Positions 1 through 10,217 of a DNA stretch of 64,000 nt are shown here, piece after piece (position 1 is the first letter of the stretch; every line of letters starts with the position of its first letter). Under the pieces are notes generated by a model. The model was not told the DNA's origin and ran no database searches. It worked only from the letters and a program-made list of their open reading frames with translations. The stretch is taken from positions 63,801,685 to 63,865,684 of the forward strand of contig NC_133328.1 of assembly GCF_042186555.1 (NCBI RefSeq), in the 5' to 3' direction. Source of the stretch: Aquarana catesbeiana (taxonomy: Eukaryota; Chordata; Amphibia; Anura; Ranidae). Position numbers and translations under genes: made by a program.

Positions 1-499
1 AGTTTTCTGGTATAATACAGGATATCTCCAGGATTGTCCTTACCCCTTGCCTGGGTGGACTTACTTTTTGCTCCAGGGTCTTTGCCTTTATCAGCTCCTT
101 GCGGTGCCTTCAGTGGCAGACCTGCCACAGCGCCATTTTGGCTTTCAGAGGCTGCTGCATTTTCTGTGTTAATGCAGGTCATAGCAGTCGCAGATCAGGT
201 CAGCTGTACCGCTGCAATCCTGGCAGTGTAATGAAGCTGATGGTGCCATTAGTGTAGTCCCAGACAGCTGGGGAAAGAATCACTGGCAGGATAAGCGGAG
301 GGAGCTACGTGAGAAACTTCTTCTCACATGCCCAATGCTGGCACCCCCCCCGATCCTACAACATATTGGTCAGCAATGTTCTCAAAAGAACCTCCCATAG
401 CTATGCCAGTTGGATGAGCTACAAAATATCTTCTTTTTAAAAAGATATTGTTCATTGTGTAATGAAATCTAAAGACAATTAAATTGGAATACCAACTTA
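1..499. other. No gene recognised
   Basis: No coding signal or clear repeat boundary is seen. The open stretch at 34-231 has no family resemblance and lacks splice or promoter context. Confidence 0.4.
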
Positions 500-507
500 A
501 CCCTAAC

Positions 508-1142
508 CAGGGCCGTTTTTAAGGCAGGGCAAAAGGGGCAGCTGCCCTGGGCCCTGTCATTATTGCGGGGCCCAAAGCAGCTGCCTCATACTTGCCAACT
601 ATCCTGGCTTAAATTCCCTCGTCCCTTAAGCTTTTAGTCCCGTGCTGTGTCCCAATATCTCAGTGTGAAGTGCTGCTACTAATGCTGCCCAGCTCTGCCC
701 TATTGTTGTGTACAGGTAACTCACCTGCAGACCCTGTGTTTACATGTAAATTATCGGCATTCATATGTAAATAGCAGTGACATTCATATGTAAAAAGCGG
801 TGGCCAGCGGAATTGATATGTATATCATGCCCCCCTGAGGTCATATCCACAGTAATCTCTAGCAACCAATCAACAAGCAGAAATCGCGTGCTGTAACCTC
901 TAGCAACTAATCAGTGAGCCGTAATGTGTGCTGTAACCTCTAGCAACCAGTCAATGAGCGGTAATGATACACTGTAACCTCTGGCAACCGATTGCAATCG
1001 CTGCCTGATCTGATTCAGTAAACTGATTTTGAGTCTAGCTGCTATTTATTGTATGTCTCAGAGCAGGTGGAGAGCGAAACTGCATGGGGGGACCCCAAGA
1101 AAAATTTTGCCCAGGGTCCAATCAATATTAAAGACGGCCCTG
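508..1142. mobile_element. Non-autonomous hAT DNA transposon (MITE)
   Basis: The element begins CAGGGCCGTTTTTAA and ends with the inverted complement TTAAAGACGGCCCTG, a near-perfect terminal inverted repeat of about 15 bp. It is flanked by the exact 8-bp duplication ACCCTAAC at 500-507 and 1143-1150. A CAGGG terminus with an 8-bp duplication is diagnostic of the hAT superfamily. No transposase is present in its 635 bp, so it must have been moved in trans. It landed in the left arm of a foldback that resumes at 1143. Confidence 0.9.
848..1005. repeat. 40-bp minisatellite inside the hAT MITE
   Basis: About four imperfect copies of a 40-bp unit, each containing CTCTAGCAAC and ending in a GTAATG-like string. 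Just upstream, at about 755-835, a shorter motif with CATATGTA recurs three times. Internal tandem repeats are common in hAT MITEs. Confidence 0.8.
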
Positions 1143-1474
1143 ACCCTAACTACTCTTAAAACTGTCCTCTCCCTCTACTAACACCTATGATATATACTTA
1201 TCTATTTTCATCAGCCAGCCAGGCAGCTGTGAGAGCAAGGAGGAAGCACTCAACGGCTAGTAGACCCTGGAGCGGTGACATCACCCATACGCTTCAATGG
1301 CTAATCTGTTGTCGGCGCTATCTCTTCTCCCCTGCAGCTGCACTGGCTGACACAGGGGGGATGATGTGACCGGACCAGAGGAGAAAATAGATAAATATAT
1401 ACATCTTTCATACACAGGTTAGTTAGTATAGGAGTTTAGAGGGGGGAATGGACAGTTTTAAGAGTAGTTAGGGT
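1143..1474. repeat. Foldback element arms
   Basis: The 25 bases at 1143-1167 are exactly complementary to 1450-1474, and imperfect pairing continues inward to about 1213 and 1378 (both contain the ATCTATTTTC motif or its complement). The outermost 8 bp also form the target duplication of the hAT MITE, so the foldback was there first. No target duplication for the foldback itself could be defined. Confidence 0.7.
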
Positions 1475-1868
1475 CTAGCTGTGAGAAGGAGCAGTGGATC
1501 GGGTAAGCAAATCTCAGCTTATTGCCCCCTAGATATAAAAGAGCAACTAACTCTTGCAGTGCAGGCACAACCCCACTGCAAGGGATATTTTTTTTATTTG
1601 CCCTGGGTTGGGCTTTAAAGCTATTTACTGTATCCCAAAGGAAGGATTCCAGTCAGCCCATGTGCCCTGGAAGAGAACAGCATTGACTGTATGTAGCACA
1701 GGCTACTACGGTGAATTTCTGCACCCTTAACCCTTCAGATGTGACCATGTCAGACTAATATATGTGTACAAAAAGATAATTGCTGGAGTTCAGCTTTAAA
1801 GCAAAGCTATCTTTGCCTACTCAGGCTAACATATTCACTTTAGAGAAGAGCGAGTAATTAGTAGATGC
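1475..1868. other. No gene recognised
   Basis: Non-coding sequence without recognised boundaries. Confidence 0.4.
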
Positions 1869-1872
1869 TTAA

Positions 1873-2150
1873 AGGGCAATAAAAAAGGAGTGATAATCAT
1901 CTGTCCTTCAATGGTCCAGGTCCCTCGCCAGAGCCAGCATCTTCTACTTAATGCTGGTCTTCGGCTGTCTTCATTGGCTGGTGTACGATGACATCACTAC
2001 TTCACATGCACAGGAGATCATCATCCTGGGCACATGAGCAACTCAGTCTACATTGCAGGTGAAGACAGCGAGCAGGCAGATAGGTGCATGTCTCTTCTGC
2101 AATAAAAATCCTGCTTGCTCAGTTTGCGAGAGGGGAACTTTATTTCTGCT
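1873..2150. mobile_element. Probable TTAA-flanked MITE
   Basis: TTAA at 1869-1872 and 2151-2154 flank sequence starting AGGGCAATAAAAAAGG and ending with a partly complementary CTTTATTTCTGCT. TTAA duplications fit the piggyBac or Kolobok superfamilies. The inverted repeats are imperfect, so this is moderate only. Confidence 0.5.
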
Positions 2151-2154
2151 TTAA

Positions 2155-2920
2155 CTTGAAAACCTGACATAGCCCTAACCCTGGGTTTTACCTCCTAAAA
2201 TGTTTTGTTTTTGTTTTCTGTGCTGGAACCTTAGTCCCACAAAAAAGTTACCATTCTTACATGGGGCCGAATTTGAATGTTCCACAAAAACTGTTGTGGG
2301 CCCCAAATTGCTACCATAGATACTTTCAGAGGTTGCCAGAGCTGGTACCCTTGTAAACCAAGCCTACTTGCTGAATTCAACCATGCGAGGTCTGATCTTT
2401 GACCTTAAAATATTTCCCCTGCTGATTGGTTTAGCTGTCATCTTTGACTGTTTTGTAGCTGCATCATAAGCATGACCTGCAGGGAACAGGTTATTGGGAA
2501 TACAGCCTTTTTTTCTATACTGCCTGAAATTCTGGATGCCCAGCAGACTCAGATGGGGTGCGTAGCTTGCAATCAGATCTTTACAAAATGGCTTCCAGAT
2601 GCCATCCCAATGCCAGATGCTTCCTTAATTTAATCACACAAAAGAGCTCCGTTATATTGGATTCATTAGGCATAATCAAATGCTTGTTCTCTCTTACTGC
2701 CATGTGTTAAAGTCAGAAGGCAATATAACATAAAAATACATACTGTTAAAGAAGTCATCATAAAAGCATTGAGTAAAATGTCCCTTTTTAATAAAGCTGC
2801 AATGACACATAAAGAACAGCTGTACGGTAACTAAAGTAAGTAGCCCACCCTTCCTAGGCCTTGTGAAATTATCTATATGAAAACCCCCACCCCCGCTGTT
2901 TACTTAAATCAGTAGCTCAC
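2155..2920. other. No gene recognised
   Basis: Non-coding sequence. No repeat boundary or exon was recognised. Confidence 0.4.
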
Positions 2921-2982
2921 CTGCTGCCTGTTCCAATGTTTAAAGTCTTTCTAGTAGGAATCACCTTCAGGGCTGTCGATGC
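2921..2982 (-). CDS. Candidate host exon, unknown gene
   Basis: On the minus strand a pyrimidine-rich acceptor ending TTCTCTGTACAG is followed by a 62-nt stretch and a strong donor, CAG|GTGAGC. Only one frame is open, giving 20 codons reading ASTALKVIPTRKTLNIGTGS. The product is not recognised. Nothing nearby can be joined to it in phase by eye, so it could be a chance splice-like pair. Confidence 0.3.
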
Positions 2983-3603
2983 CTGTACAGAGAACCATGA
3001 CCAGAGCAGATCAGAGGTCAACCATGTAATTACAACTTCTGGCCAATCTTCATCAACTCCACCTCCATCTACACCCAAACACCTTACTCTAAAGAGTACT
3101 TTCATCACTCTGGGTATACCTTTATAGTGTCTTTTTAGAGGCCAACTTGAAAACCATTTCTGAGCTTGTCATGAATATAATTTGGCCTAGGAACCTGGAA
3201 CAGCCATTGTTCTTTTTGGGCCACCTGATGCTTGGGAAACTGTATAGTGACTTTAAAAATACCTTTTGATCCTGCCATAAATCTTGTGTTCTTGTAACGC
3301 CCAGTGCAGAAATCTCAACATCTTTATCAGCTATTTTCTGTGAACTACAACACACCACCACCCTGTGTAATGGATATGAAGATAAGGGAAGGTGTTAGTT
3401 GTCTTACACAGGAGAGCAGCCTAAGGTAGCCTTTCTCAACCAGGGTGCCCAGGCACCCTGTCGTACCTTGAGGTTTCTTCAGTGGTGCTTTGGCAAAATG
3501 CCTAAAAATTGATCAAAAATTGTATACGAGCCAGCAGGTGGATCAAGCCTGCCTTTTAGTTACACAAAGCCACAGGTTTTTATTATGCACCATTAGGACT
3601 TTC
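2983..3603. other. No gene; possible truncated repeat at 3425-3500
   Basis: Mostly unrecognised. At about 3425-3500 a segment with TTTCTCAACCAGGGTGCC resembles the ends of a frog DNA-transposon repeat (memory-based impression). It directly precedes the truncated 5' side of the Harbinger element. Confidence 0.35.
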
Positions 3604-3831
3604 CTAACTGCGGAGGGGCAATTGATGGGAAACACATCCACATGGTCCCACCACCCAACTCGGGGTCGTACTATTACAACTACAAGGGGTTCAATAGTAT
3701 TGTGATGTTAGCGGTGGTGTCGGCTAATTATGAGTTCCTGTATGTGGACGTGGGGAAGAATGGCCGGATGTCCGATGGTGGAGTCATCGCCCAGACAGAG
3801 TTTTACAGGCATCTCCAGAATGGCAGCTTGG
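3604..3831 (+). pseudogene. Harbinger transposase (HARBI1-like), first part
   Basis: Encodes the core of a PIF/Harbinger DDE nuclease that cuts and rejoins transposon ends in the nucleus. The frame runs from about FPNCGGAIDGKH through PPPNSGSYYYNYKGF to DVGKNGRMSDGG. The first catalytic Asp (IDGKH, codon 3624-3626) and the second (VDVG, codon 3747-3749) are both present. It stops where the LTR element enters at 3832 and resumes in the same frame at 7112. Roughly the first 100 residues of a normal HARBI1-type protein are missing; an acceptor-like ATGCACCATTAG just upstream may mark an exon edge or truncation. Confidence 0.88.
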
Positions 3832-4552
3832 TGTCAGGAGACTAGTAGAGCAGACTGTGTGGACTGCACAGAGATAACCCAAAACACATGTAAGTGAATA
3901 GTGATATTTATTAAAATAGGTGATAATTAGAAAATACAAACAGTAAACAACCAACCCAACAAACCCACTACAAACAACAATATCTACAGCAAGGGGCAAT
4001 ACCGATATTACAGCTGTCAGCCAGGCCAGGGTCATACACAGCAGGTCAGCAAGACAAGGGATATACCAGAGACATAAACGTTTAGCCAAGCCAAGGTCAT
4101 ACACAGGAAGATCAGTAAATGAGGGACAGGGAACCAACAGGACAGAGAGGGGATGGATAGGGCTGAAGGGTACAGGAACACAGAAGGGATCGGGTCAGGA
4201 TAAGCTCGGGCACAAGGTCAGATGCAGGCTCAGGATCGGGTAACAGGCGAACAAGGTCAGGGCTCAAGGAGAGAGATACCAAGGCAAGCCTATGAGGGCT
4301 TGCTGGGTATTTATAAGGCTGTGGTAATTGAACTCATGTCACAGCTGAGCGCAGTGTGTGCTGTTTGCTCCACACTGCCGGAGTGCACCCGCTGGTGGAC
4401 ACCGGTACTACGGCCCAGGGATGCAACAGTGCCACCAGCAGGAGAGACCTCTTACTGCAGGACCCAGGTGTTGGAAGACACCCGCTGGTGGACACTGGTA
4501 CTGCGATCCAAGAGGCCAATAGCGCCACCAACGGGTAAACCCTCTCATGACA
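3832..4552 (-). repeat. 3' LTR of the non-autonomous LTR element
   Basis: 721 bp, starting TGTCAGGAG and ending CTCATGACA on the plus strand. Read on minus it carries TATAAA at 4310-4315 and AATAAA at 3907-3912, the layout expected for promoter, R region and polyadenylation signal. It is almost identical to 6391-7111. Confidence 0.93.
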
Positions 4553-6364
4553 GTACCCCCCCCTAAAGGAGCGGCCTCCGGACGCTCTAACAAGGTGCAA
4601 TTGTCCACAGTTCATGGCCTCCAATCGAACAGTTGAGGGCACATCAGGCTGGGCATCAGGTACATCAGGGCAGACGGCTGGCATGTCAGAGTCATTGAGC
4701 TGGGCAGCGGACAGGAACAACTTGAGCTGGGCAGCAGACAGGAACAACTTGAGCTGGGCAGCAGACAGGAACAACTTGAGCTGGGCAGCAGACAGGAACA
4801 ACTTGAGCTGGGCAGCAGACAGGAACAACTTGAGCTGGGCAGCAGACAGGAACAACTTTAGCTGGGCAGCAGACAGGAACAACTTGAGCTGGGCAGCAGA
4901 CAGGAACAACCCGAGCTGGGCAGCAGACAGGAACAACCCGAGCTGGGCAGCAGACAGGAACAACCCGAGCTGGGCAGCAGACAGGGACAAGCCGAGCTGG
5001 GCAGCAGGCTCCGGGTCATCGAGCTGGGCAGCTGGCATGGGCACTTCAAGCTGGGCAGCTGGCATGGGCACTTCAAGCTGGGCAGCTGGCATGGGCACTT
5101 CAAGCTGGGCAGCTGGCATGGGCACTCCAAGCTGGGCAGCTGGCATGGGCACTTCAAGCTGGGCAGCTGGCATGGGCACTTCAAGCTGGGCAGCTGGCAT
5201 GGGCACTTCAAGCTGGGCAGCTGGCACCCGGACATCAGGCTGGAGGGCAGACGCCCGGACATCAGGCTGGAGGGCAGACGCCCGGACATCAGGCTGGAGG
5301 GCAGACACCCGGACATCAGGCTGGAGGGCAGACACCCGGACATCAGGCTGGAGGGCAGACACCCGGACATCAGGCTGGAGGGCAGACACCCGGACATCAG
5401 GCTGGAGGGCAGACACCCGGATATCAGGCTGGAGGGCAGGCACCCGGACATCAGGCTGGAACAGATCAGCTGGCGGGGAGGCAGGACTGGACACTGGCAT
5501 GATGGTATGGGTTGGATTAGCTGGTGCGGAGGCAGGTTGGGTTACTGGCAGGATTGTGTGAGTGGGGAAGAACTTCCGTTTCTTCTTTGGCTTAACTGCT
5601 GGAGATCTGTAGGTGGCTGTAGGACTGTAGACAGGAGGTGAGGCATACTGAAAGGAAGGGCTGGGATATGGCAAGGAAGGGGGAACAGCGGCCAGAGGGA
5701 GTTCTTGTGGGGAAGTTGCAGGTATTAGAGAAGAGGCAGGTGGGTTAAAGGCAGGATAGGTGCAGGAAGTAGAGACTGGGTAATAATACTTGGTGGAAAG
5801 CTGTGTATACTGGGCTGTAGCTGAGGTTGCCATGAGCGATGGGGGAATAGATTCTTGAGAAGGCAGGTGATTAATGGCAGGGCTGGGTTGTTGTGGCTTG
5901 GCTAAATTAAGGAGATCTGACCATGCCTGTAGCACAGGATGAACAAACATTGATTCACACACAGCTTGACTAACCAGCGATTGCACTGAATGGATGCAAT
6001 CAGACAACACCTGCTGTGAACAAGAGGCATAACGTTCCATGAAAAAGGCTGGATCATCCTCTAATAACCACACCAGAGACTCAACCTGATCAAAACTGAA
6101 GGGGGGAGAAAAATCATCCCTGCCCTCTGGAGTACTGGACAAGGCTAGCTCTGCACACAGCTGGATCAGAGGCTGAACATTTTCAAATAGCATACCGCCC
6201 TCATCCACCAGAGAATGGGCCAGACGGATACACTCTAATAGTTGATCCCTGGTCCACTCCTTTAATACCAGACGGCAATAACAATTATCCTCAGTTACCA
6301 ATGAGGTAAGATAAATCACTATTTCCGCCTGCATTTTTTCAAAAAGGCTCCTCAGTGCAGTCAC
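4334..6364 (-). CDS. Uncharacterised protein of the non-autonomous LTR element, with tandem 9-residue repeats
   Basis: An open frame of 676 codons, the only long one inside the element. The frame opens in or just inside the 5' LTR; the first in-frame ATG is at 6334, and 6364 is a GTG. The N-terminal 160 residues look globular and mixed-charge but match no capsid or enzyme motif that I recognise. Residues about 180-290 are rich in Pro/Ser/Tyr, followed by a basic KPKKKRKF stretch that could be a nuclear signal. Then come 29 consecutive 9-residue repeats in three classes (QPDVRVSAL, QLEVPMPAA, QLKLFLSAA). The frame reads through the polypurine tract and ends in the 3' LTR. It may be a gag-like or accessory protein; no function is claimed. 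Confidence 0.6.
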   Translation of the reverse strand: MTALRSLFEKMQAEIVIYLTSLVTEDNCYCRLVLKEWTRDQLLECIRLAHSLVDEGGMLFENVQPLIQLCAELALSSTPEGRDDFSPPFSFDQVESLVWLLEDDPAFFMERYASCSQQVLSDCIHSVQSLVSQAVCESMFVHPVLQAWSDLLNLAKPQQPSPAINHLPSQESIPPSLMATSATAQYTQLSTKYYYPVSTSCTYPAFNPPASSLIPATSPQELPLAAVPPSLPYPSPSFQYASPPVYSPTATYRSPAVKPKKKRKFFPTHTILPVTQPASAPANPTHTIMPVSSPASPPADLFQPDVRVPALQPDIRVSALQPDVRVSALQPDVRVSALQPDVRVSALQPDVRVSALQPDVRASALQPDVRASALQPDVRVPAAQLEVPMPAAQLEVPMPAAQLEVPMPAAQLGVPMPAAQLEVPMPAAQLEVPMPAAQLEVPMPAAQLDDPEPAAQLGLSLSAAQLGLFLSAAQLGLFLSAAQLGLFLSAAQLKLFLSAAQLKLFLSAAQLKLFLSAAQLKLFLSAAQLKLFLSAAQLKLFLSAAQLKLFLSAAQLNDSDMPAVCPDVPDAQPDVPSTVRLEAMNCGQLHLVRASGGRSFRGGYCHERVYPLVALLASWIAVPVSTSGCLPTPGSCSKRSLLLVALLHPWAVVPVSTSGCTPAVWSKQHTLRSAVT
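4553..4566 (-). promoter_or_regulatory. Polypurine tract
   Basis: On the minus strand the bases next to the 3' LTR read CCTTTAGGGGGGGTAC. A purine run abutting the LTR primes plus-strand DNA synthesis in LTR retrotransposons and sets the element's orientation. Confidence 0.75.
4690..5465. repeat. 27-bp coding minisatellite, about 29 units
   Basis: Consecutive 27-bp units, each containing GAGCTGGGCAGC or a variant, arranged in homogeneous blocks of three subtypes. Because the unit is exactly nine codons, several frames on both strands stay open here (a 315-codon plus-strand frame and a second minus-strand frame); these are treated as shadows. Confidence 0.9.
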
Positions 6365-6390
6365 ATCTGGTAGGGATGTCCTTGGTATAC

Positions 6391-7111
6391 TGTCAGGAGA
6401 CTAGTAGACCAGACTGTGTGGACTGCACAGAGATAACCCAAAACACATGTAAGTGAATAGTGATATTTATTAAAATAGGTGATAATTAGAAAATACAAAC
6501 AGTAAACAACCAACCCAACAAACCCACTACAAACAACAATATCTACAGCAAGGGGCAATACCGATATTACAGCTGTCAGCCAGGCCAGGGTCATACACAG
6601 CAGGTCAGCAAGACAAGGGATATACCAGAGACATAAACGTTTAGCCAAGCCAAGGTCATACACAGGAAGATCAGTAAATGAGGGACAGGGAACCAACAGG
6701 ACAGAGAGGGGATGGATAGGGCTGAAGGGTACAGGAACACAGAAGGGATCGGGTCAGGATAAGCTCGGGCACAAGGTCAGATGCAGGCTCAGGATCGGGT
6801 AACAGGCGAACAAGGTCAGGGCTCAAGGAGAGAGATACCAAGGCAAGCCTATGAGGGCTTGCTGGGTATTTATAAGGCTGTGGTAATTGAACTCATGTCA
6901 CAGCTGAGCGCAGTGTGTGCTGTTTGCTCCACACTGCCGGAGTGCACCCGCTGGTGGACACCGGTACTACGGCCCAGGGATGCAACAGTGCCACCAGCAG
7001 GAGAGACCTCTTACTGCAGGACCCAGGTGTTGGAAGACACCCGCTGGTGGACACTGGTACTGCGATCCAAGAGGCCAATAGCGCCACCAACGGGTAAACC
7101 CTCTCATGACA
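6391..7111 (-). repeat. 5' LTR of the non-autonomous LTR element
   Basis: 721 bp, nearly identical to 3832-4552. In minus orientation this is the upstream LTR; TATAAA at 6869-6874 is the probable core promoter. Confidence 0.93.
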
Positions 7112-7583
7112 CTTGGACTTGCAACCTCCAGAAGACAATGTGGAAGGACTCCCATTCGTCTTTGTTGCGGATGAAGCATTTGCGCTGGGGGACCATCTTA
7201 TGCGGCCATTCCCGATGAGGACCCTCACCCCGGACCAGAGGGTTTTTAATTACCGGCTGGCCAGAGCCAGAAGAGTGGTGGAGAACACGTTTGGAATCAT
7301 GGCCAGTCGGTTCCGCCTATTTCTTATACCCATACATATGGCGGAGTACAAACTGAATCATATTATCCTGGCGTGCTGTGTTCTACACAACTTTTTACGG
7401 AAACATTCTGCCAACTATGCTGGCTCAGTTGGGCCTGAGGCCGGAATTCCTAATGAACCAACCCTGACGGCGCTTGAAAGTGGCCATCCTGGCTTGCCCT
7501 CCCTGAGTGCCCGTGATGTCCGGCTAAGATACCTTGAATTCTTTGCGGGTAGGGGGGCCATCAATATGCCAGACAATGTCTAA
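7112..7583 (+). pseudogene. Harbinger transposase (HARBI1-like), second part
   Basis: This resumes the transposase frame exactly where the LTR element entered: removing 3832-7111 and one CTTGG copy gives a continuous reading into LQPPED. The third catalytic residue is the Glu of VVENTFG (codon 7281-7283), followed by the helix-rich MASRFRLF and CVLHNFLRKHSANYAG region typical of HARBI1 C-termini. The frame ends at TAA 7581-7583, and AATAAA-like strings follow at 7596-7612. From 3604 to the stop there is no frameshift once the LTR element is removed, so this transposase was young when it was broken. Confidence 0.9.
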
Positions 7584-8465
7584 AACATTTTTTAAATAAA
7601 AAAAAATAAAACCAAGGTTTGGTGACATTTCCTGCTTGTGTTTGTTTTAGCTGACCCTGAGAGAAATGTGGTGAGTCCTGAAATTGGCGTGATTGTATAA
7701 CCATACAAAGCACTGTTGTTTGTTATTTCCTAAAGGCAAAGACACTTTGCCCTACAAGTGCACTTGAAACTGCACTGAAACTGCACTTGTAGTGCAAATT
7801 GGACTTGCCCTCAGGAAATAACCCCCATTGTCACAGAAAACACCCATTACAGCACAACAAAAGTTTTGTAGCGTTGAGACAATAATCCACACAATCTTGA
7901 TTAACAATCTTTTTAATACCAGCACAATCACATGTGCATTTAGAAAAGGTTTTTAAAACAAACCAACATGTTTGTTGTATAACAATTTTTGGGGTCACAT
8001 TAGAAAAATTAGAAATGTCCATTTAAGATAAAACAGGCATGTTTAAAACCAACAAGAAAGACACAAATCTTGAACTTACAAAGTTCACATTTGGTAGAAC
8101 TTGAAGGCAATATCAGACATGAGTATTTACAAACTGAGTTTGATATTGCGTTCAGATGGGGTGAAGTCACCCCAGGAAAAGCCAAATTTTGAAGATGCAC
8201 ACAAATTTAAGAATGTCAACATGTGCTAGCTGCCATCATGGGGGATCAAGGGACGTGTTTTGGGGGTGCAACCCCTTCCTCACAGCTACTTTATTATTGA
8301 GAAAGGAGTTGCACCCCCAAAACGCGTCCATTGATCTCCCGTGATGGCAGATAGAACATGTTGACACACTGTGTGCATCTTCAAAATTTGGCTTTTCTAA
8401 TAATTTTTTTTTTTTAATTTTCAAAAATTGTAGCACACCAAAAAACAAAGGGATTTGGAGGGCTT
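7584..8465. other. Convergent 3' intergenic region of the Harbinger element
   Basis: Lies tail-to-tail between the transposase (+) and the Myb-like gene (-). AT-rich; contains a long hairpin at 8176-8397 and small palindromes near 7740-7800 (around TGCACTTG) and 8110-8150. No ORF of interest. Confidence 0.6.
8176..8397. repeat. Long hairpin with a TGANNAAG...AAACGCGT motif
   Basis: The arms of about 105 bp pair from GAAAAGCCAAATTTTG at the left edge to CAAAATTTGGCTTTTC at the right edge. The right arm carries TGAGAAAG at 8298-8305 and AAACGCGT at 8320-8327. The same pair of strings occurs in the hairpin insertions at 43.6 and 59.2 kb. No target duplication was found here. Confidence 0.75.
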
Positions 8466-10217
8466 TTAAACTCGCCCTAAAACATCAATGATGTTCTTAT
8501 TTTTTTGCAGAACATCATTGATGTTTTTCTTGATGTTTTCCAATGCAACATTACACCCCATGATCTCCCCGATCAGGATCTCGGCACTTTCAGAGGTGAA
8601 AGGATCAGGATCCACAACATCATGATCACCTAAAAAGAGAGAAACCAAAAAAAAAACCAGGTATTATAAATATGCCGGCATCCATCTCTTACCTGAGCCT
8701 GTGGTCGCAGACACTCACCTGTTGTGGTGACAATTTCCACCACGTCTCCCTCCTCCTGCTCTTCTTGTCTTTGGGGGATTTCACCTTCTTCCAGAGGTGG
8801 GGGGTCTGTGGTCTCCTCAGATGAGGGGTGTCCTCCGAGTCTTTTATCCCCTATGTAAAAAAAAAATAGGTATACTTAGCACACAGATATTTAATGTCAG
8901 AACTATAAATATGAAGCATTGCTTGGAAGTGGGGTACAATTGTCTATTTTGGCAGAGTTCCAAGATGTAGCATTTTTATTGTCCTTTGTCAAGCTTCAAT
9001 ACTTTACCTGTCTTGTACAAGCTTCACAGATGGAGACCCCCACTGGAGCACCTGTGCGGGCCCCCCTAATAAAAAAGGTGTTCTTGTGTCCCACACTAGT
9101 GCTCCAGCGTCCAGATGTGAAAACTGCTGCTGAGTGTCCTCTCCTTACACAGAATCTAGTTGGCATTTCATTCTAGTAACAAACACATCTACACCACCCA
9201 ATTCTTTTCACACAAGTAGGCCCCAAAAAATGATGGCAGTTGCATATGGCCAAACGAACTATGTTTGATACGAACAAATAATGTGCCCATGAACATGAAA
9301 GTTGCCATTTTAAACTGGATAACAGTTATTAAGAAAAGCACATTGAGCAGCACGAACAGAAAGAATCGGAACACAGCACAACTACTTACTTTTTTGCAGC
9401 ACTCGCCGGATCTTTCTGTACTGCTTGTGTTCTCTTAATTTCAGGTCCGACCACCGCTTCCTGAGCTGATCTTTCGATCGTCGTACCCCGAAATTCCGGT
9501 GCAGACTCTTGACTACTTTCGCCATTATCTTGACCTTTCTGACATTGGGGTTGGGGTGAGGACCATACTTTCCATCATAGTCGGCCTTCCTCAGGATGTC
9601 CACCATCTCCAACATCTCCCTAAAGCACATATTTGATGCCTTATATCGTACTGGAAATGGAGCGAGTACAAAGAAGGGCAACAAAGCTAATAAAGGGTCT
9701 GGAGGATCTTAGTTATGAGGAAAGGTTGCGAGCACTGAACTTATTCTCTCTGGAGAAGAGACGCTTGAGAGGGGATATGATTTCAATTTACAAATACTGT
9801 ACTGGTGACCCAACAATAGGGATAAAACTTTTTCGCAGAAGAGAGTTTAATAAGACTCGTGGCCACTCATTACAATTAGAAGAAAAGAGGTTTAACCTTA
9901 AACTACGTAGAGGGTTCTTTACTGTAAGAGCGGCAAGGATGTGGAATTCCCTTCCACAGGCGGTGGTCTCAGCGGGGAGCATTGATAGCTTCAAGAAACT
10001 ATTAGATAATCACCTGAATGACCGCAATATACAGGGATATGTAATGTAATACTGACACATAATCACACACATAGGTTGGACTTGATGGACTTGTGTCTTT
10101 TTTCAACCTCACCTACTATGTGTGTCTCCTTCTGGATCGAGACGTTTCAGGCTCCGGGCTTTCCTCTTCCTCCTCCTCGTTGGTGTAATTATCAGACACC
10201 TGCTGTGTTTCCGCCAT
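8466..10217 (-). pseudogene. Harbinger SANT/Myb-like DNA-binding protein gene, broken by a LINE
   Basis: A three-exon minus-strand gene for the accessory DNA-binding protein that Harbinger elements use with the transposase. Exon 1 starts at ATG 10217 (MAETQQVSDNYTNEEEEEE), is interrupted by LINE sequence at about 9650-10118, and resumes in frame to a donor at 9390|9389. It encodes the SANT/Myb-like domain with LRKADYDGKYGP, KVVKSLHRNFGVRRS and the tryptophan-containing RKRWSDLKLRE. Exon 2 is 8719-8850 (acidic, Pro/Glu-rich) and exon 3 is 8466-8629, ending DVLGRV and TAA. All acceptors and donors are canonical and the phases join. Without the LINE the frame is intact. It is divergent from the MADF gene. 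Confidence 0.85.
9650..10118 (+). mobile_element. 5'-truncated CR1-like LINE tail
   Basis: Encodes the C-terminal end of a CR1-superfamily ORF2: MERVQRRATKLIKGLEDL, FFTVRAARMWNSLP and FKKLLDNHLNDRN, ending GYVM at about 10049. A 3' untranslated tail follows (GGTTGGACTTGATGGACTT). The same sequence occurs at 54.8 kb in the opposite orientation with more of the gene. It lies inside exon 1 of the Myb-like gene. No long target duplication is visible, which is usual for CR1/L2-type insertions. Confidence 0.85.

Larger units (their letters stand above)
3832..7111 (-). mobile_element. Young non-autonomous LTR retrotransposon inserted in the Harbinger transposase
   Basis: Two direct 721-bp LTRs (TGTCA...TGACA) flank 1,838 bp of internal sequence. 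The host site is duplicated as CTTGG at 3827-3831 and 7112-7116. By eye the LTRs differ at one position (near 3850, G versus C), implying recent insertion. A purine-rich tract beside the left LTR places the coding strand on minus. No protease, reverse transcriptase, RNase H or integrase is encoded; the one long ORF is unlike ordinary gag. No canonical TGG-starting primer-binding site follows the 5' LTR. The PPT/LTR junction GGGGTAC|TGTCA matches that of the gypsy element at 30.4 kb, so a gypsy-type partner may have supplied the enzymes. Confidence 0.92.

Noticed and set aside
4614..5561. 315-codon plus-strand frame over the 27-bp repeat
   Set aside because: The repeat unit is nine codons long, so frames on both strands stay open. 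The element's polypurine tract, TATA and polyadenylation signals all place its genes on minus.
6361..6696. 111-codon minus frame in the LTR (and its twin at 3,784-4,137)
   Set aside because: Lies entirely in LTR sequence, ends within a few bases of the LTR edge and has no recognisable features.
8176..8397. Counting the 8.2-kb hairpin as a fourth retroposon copy
   Set aside because: No direct duplication flanks it and its tail does not match, although it shares the AAACGCGT motif.
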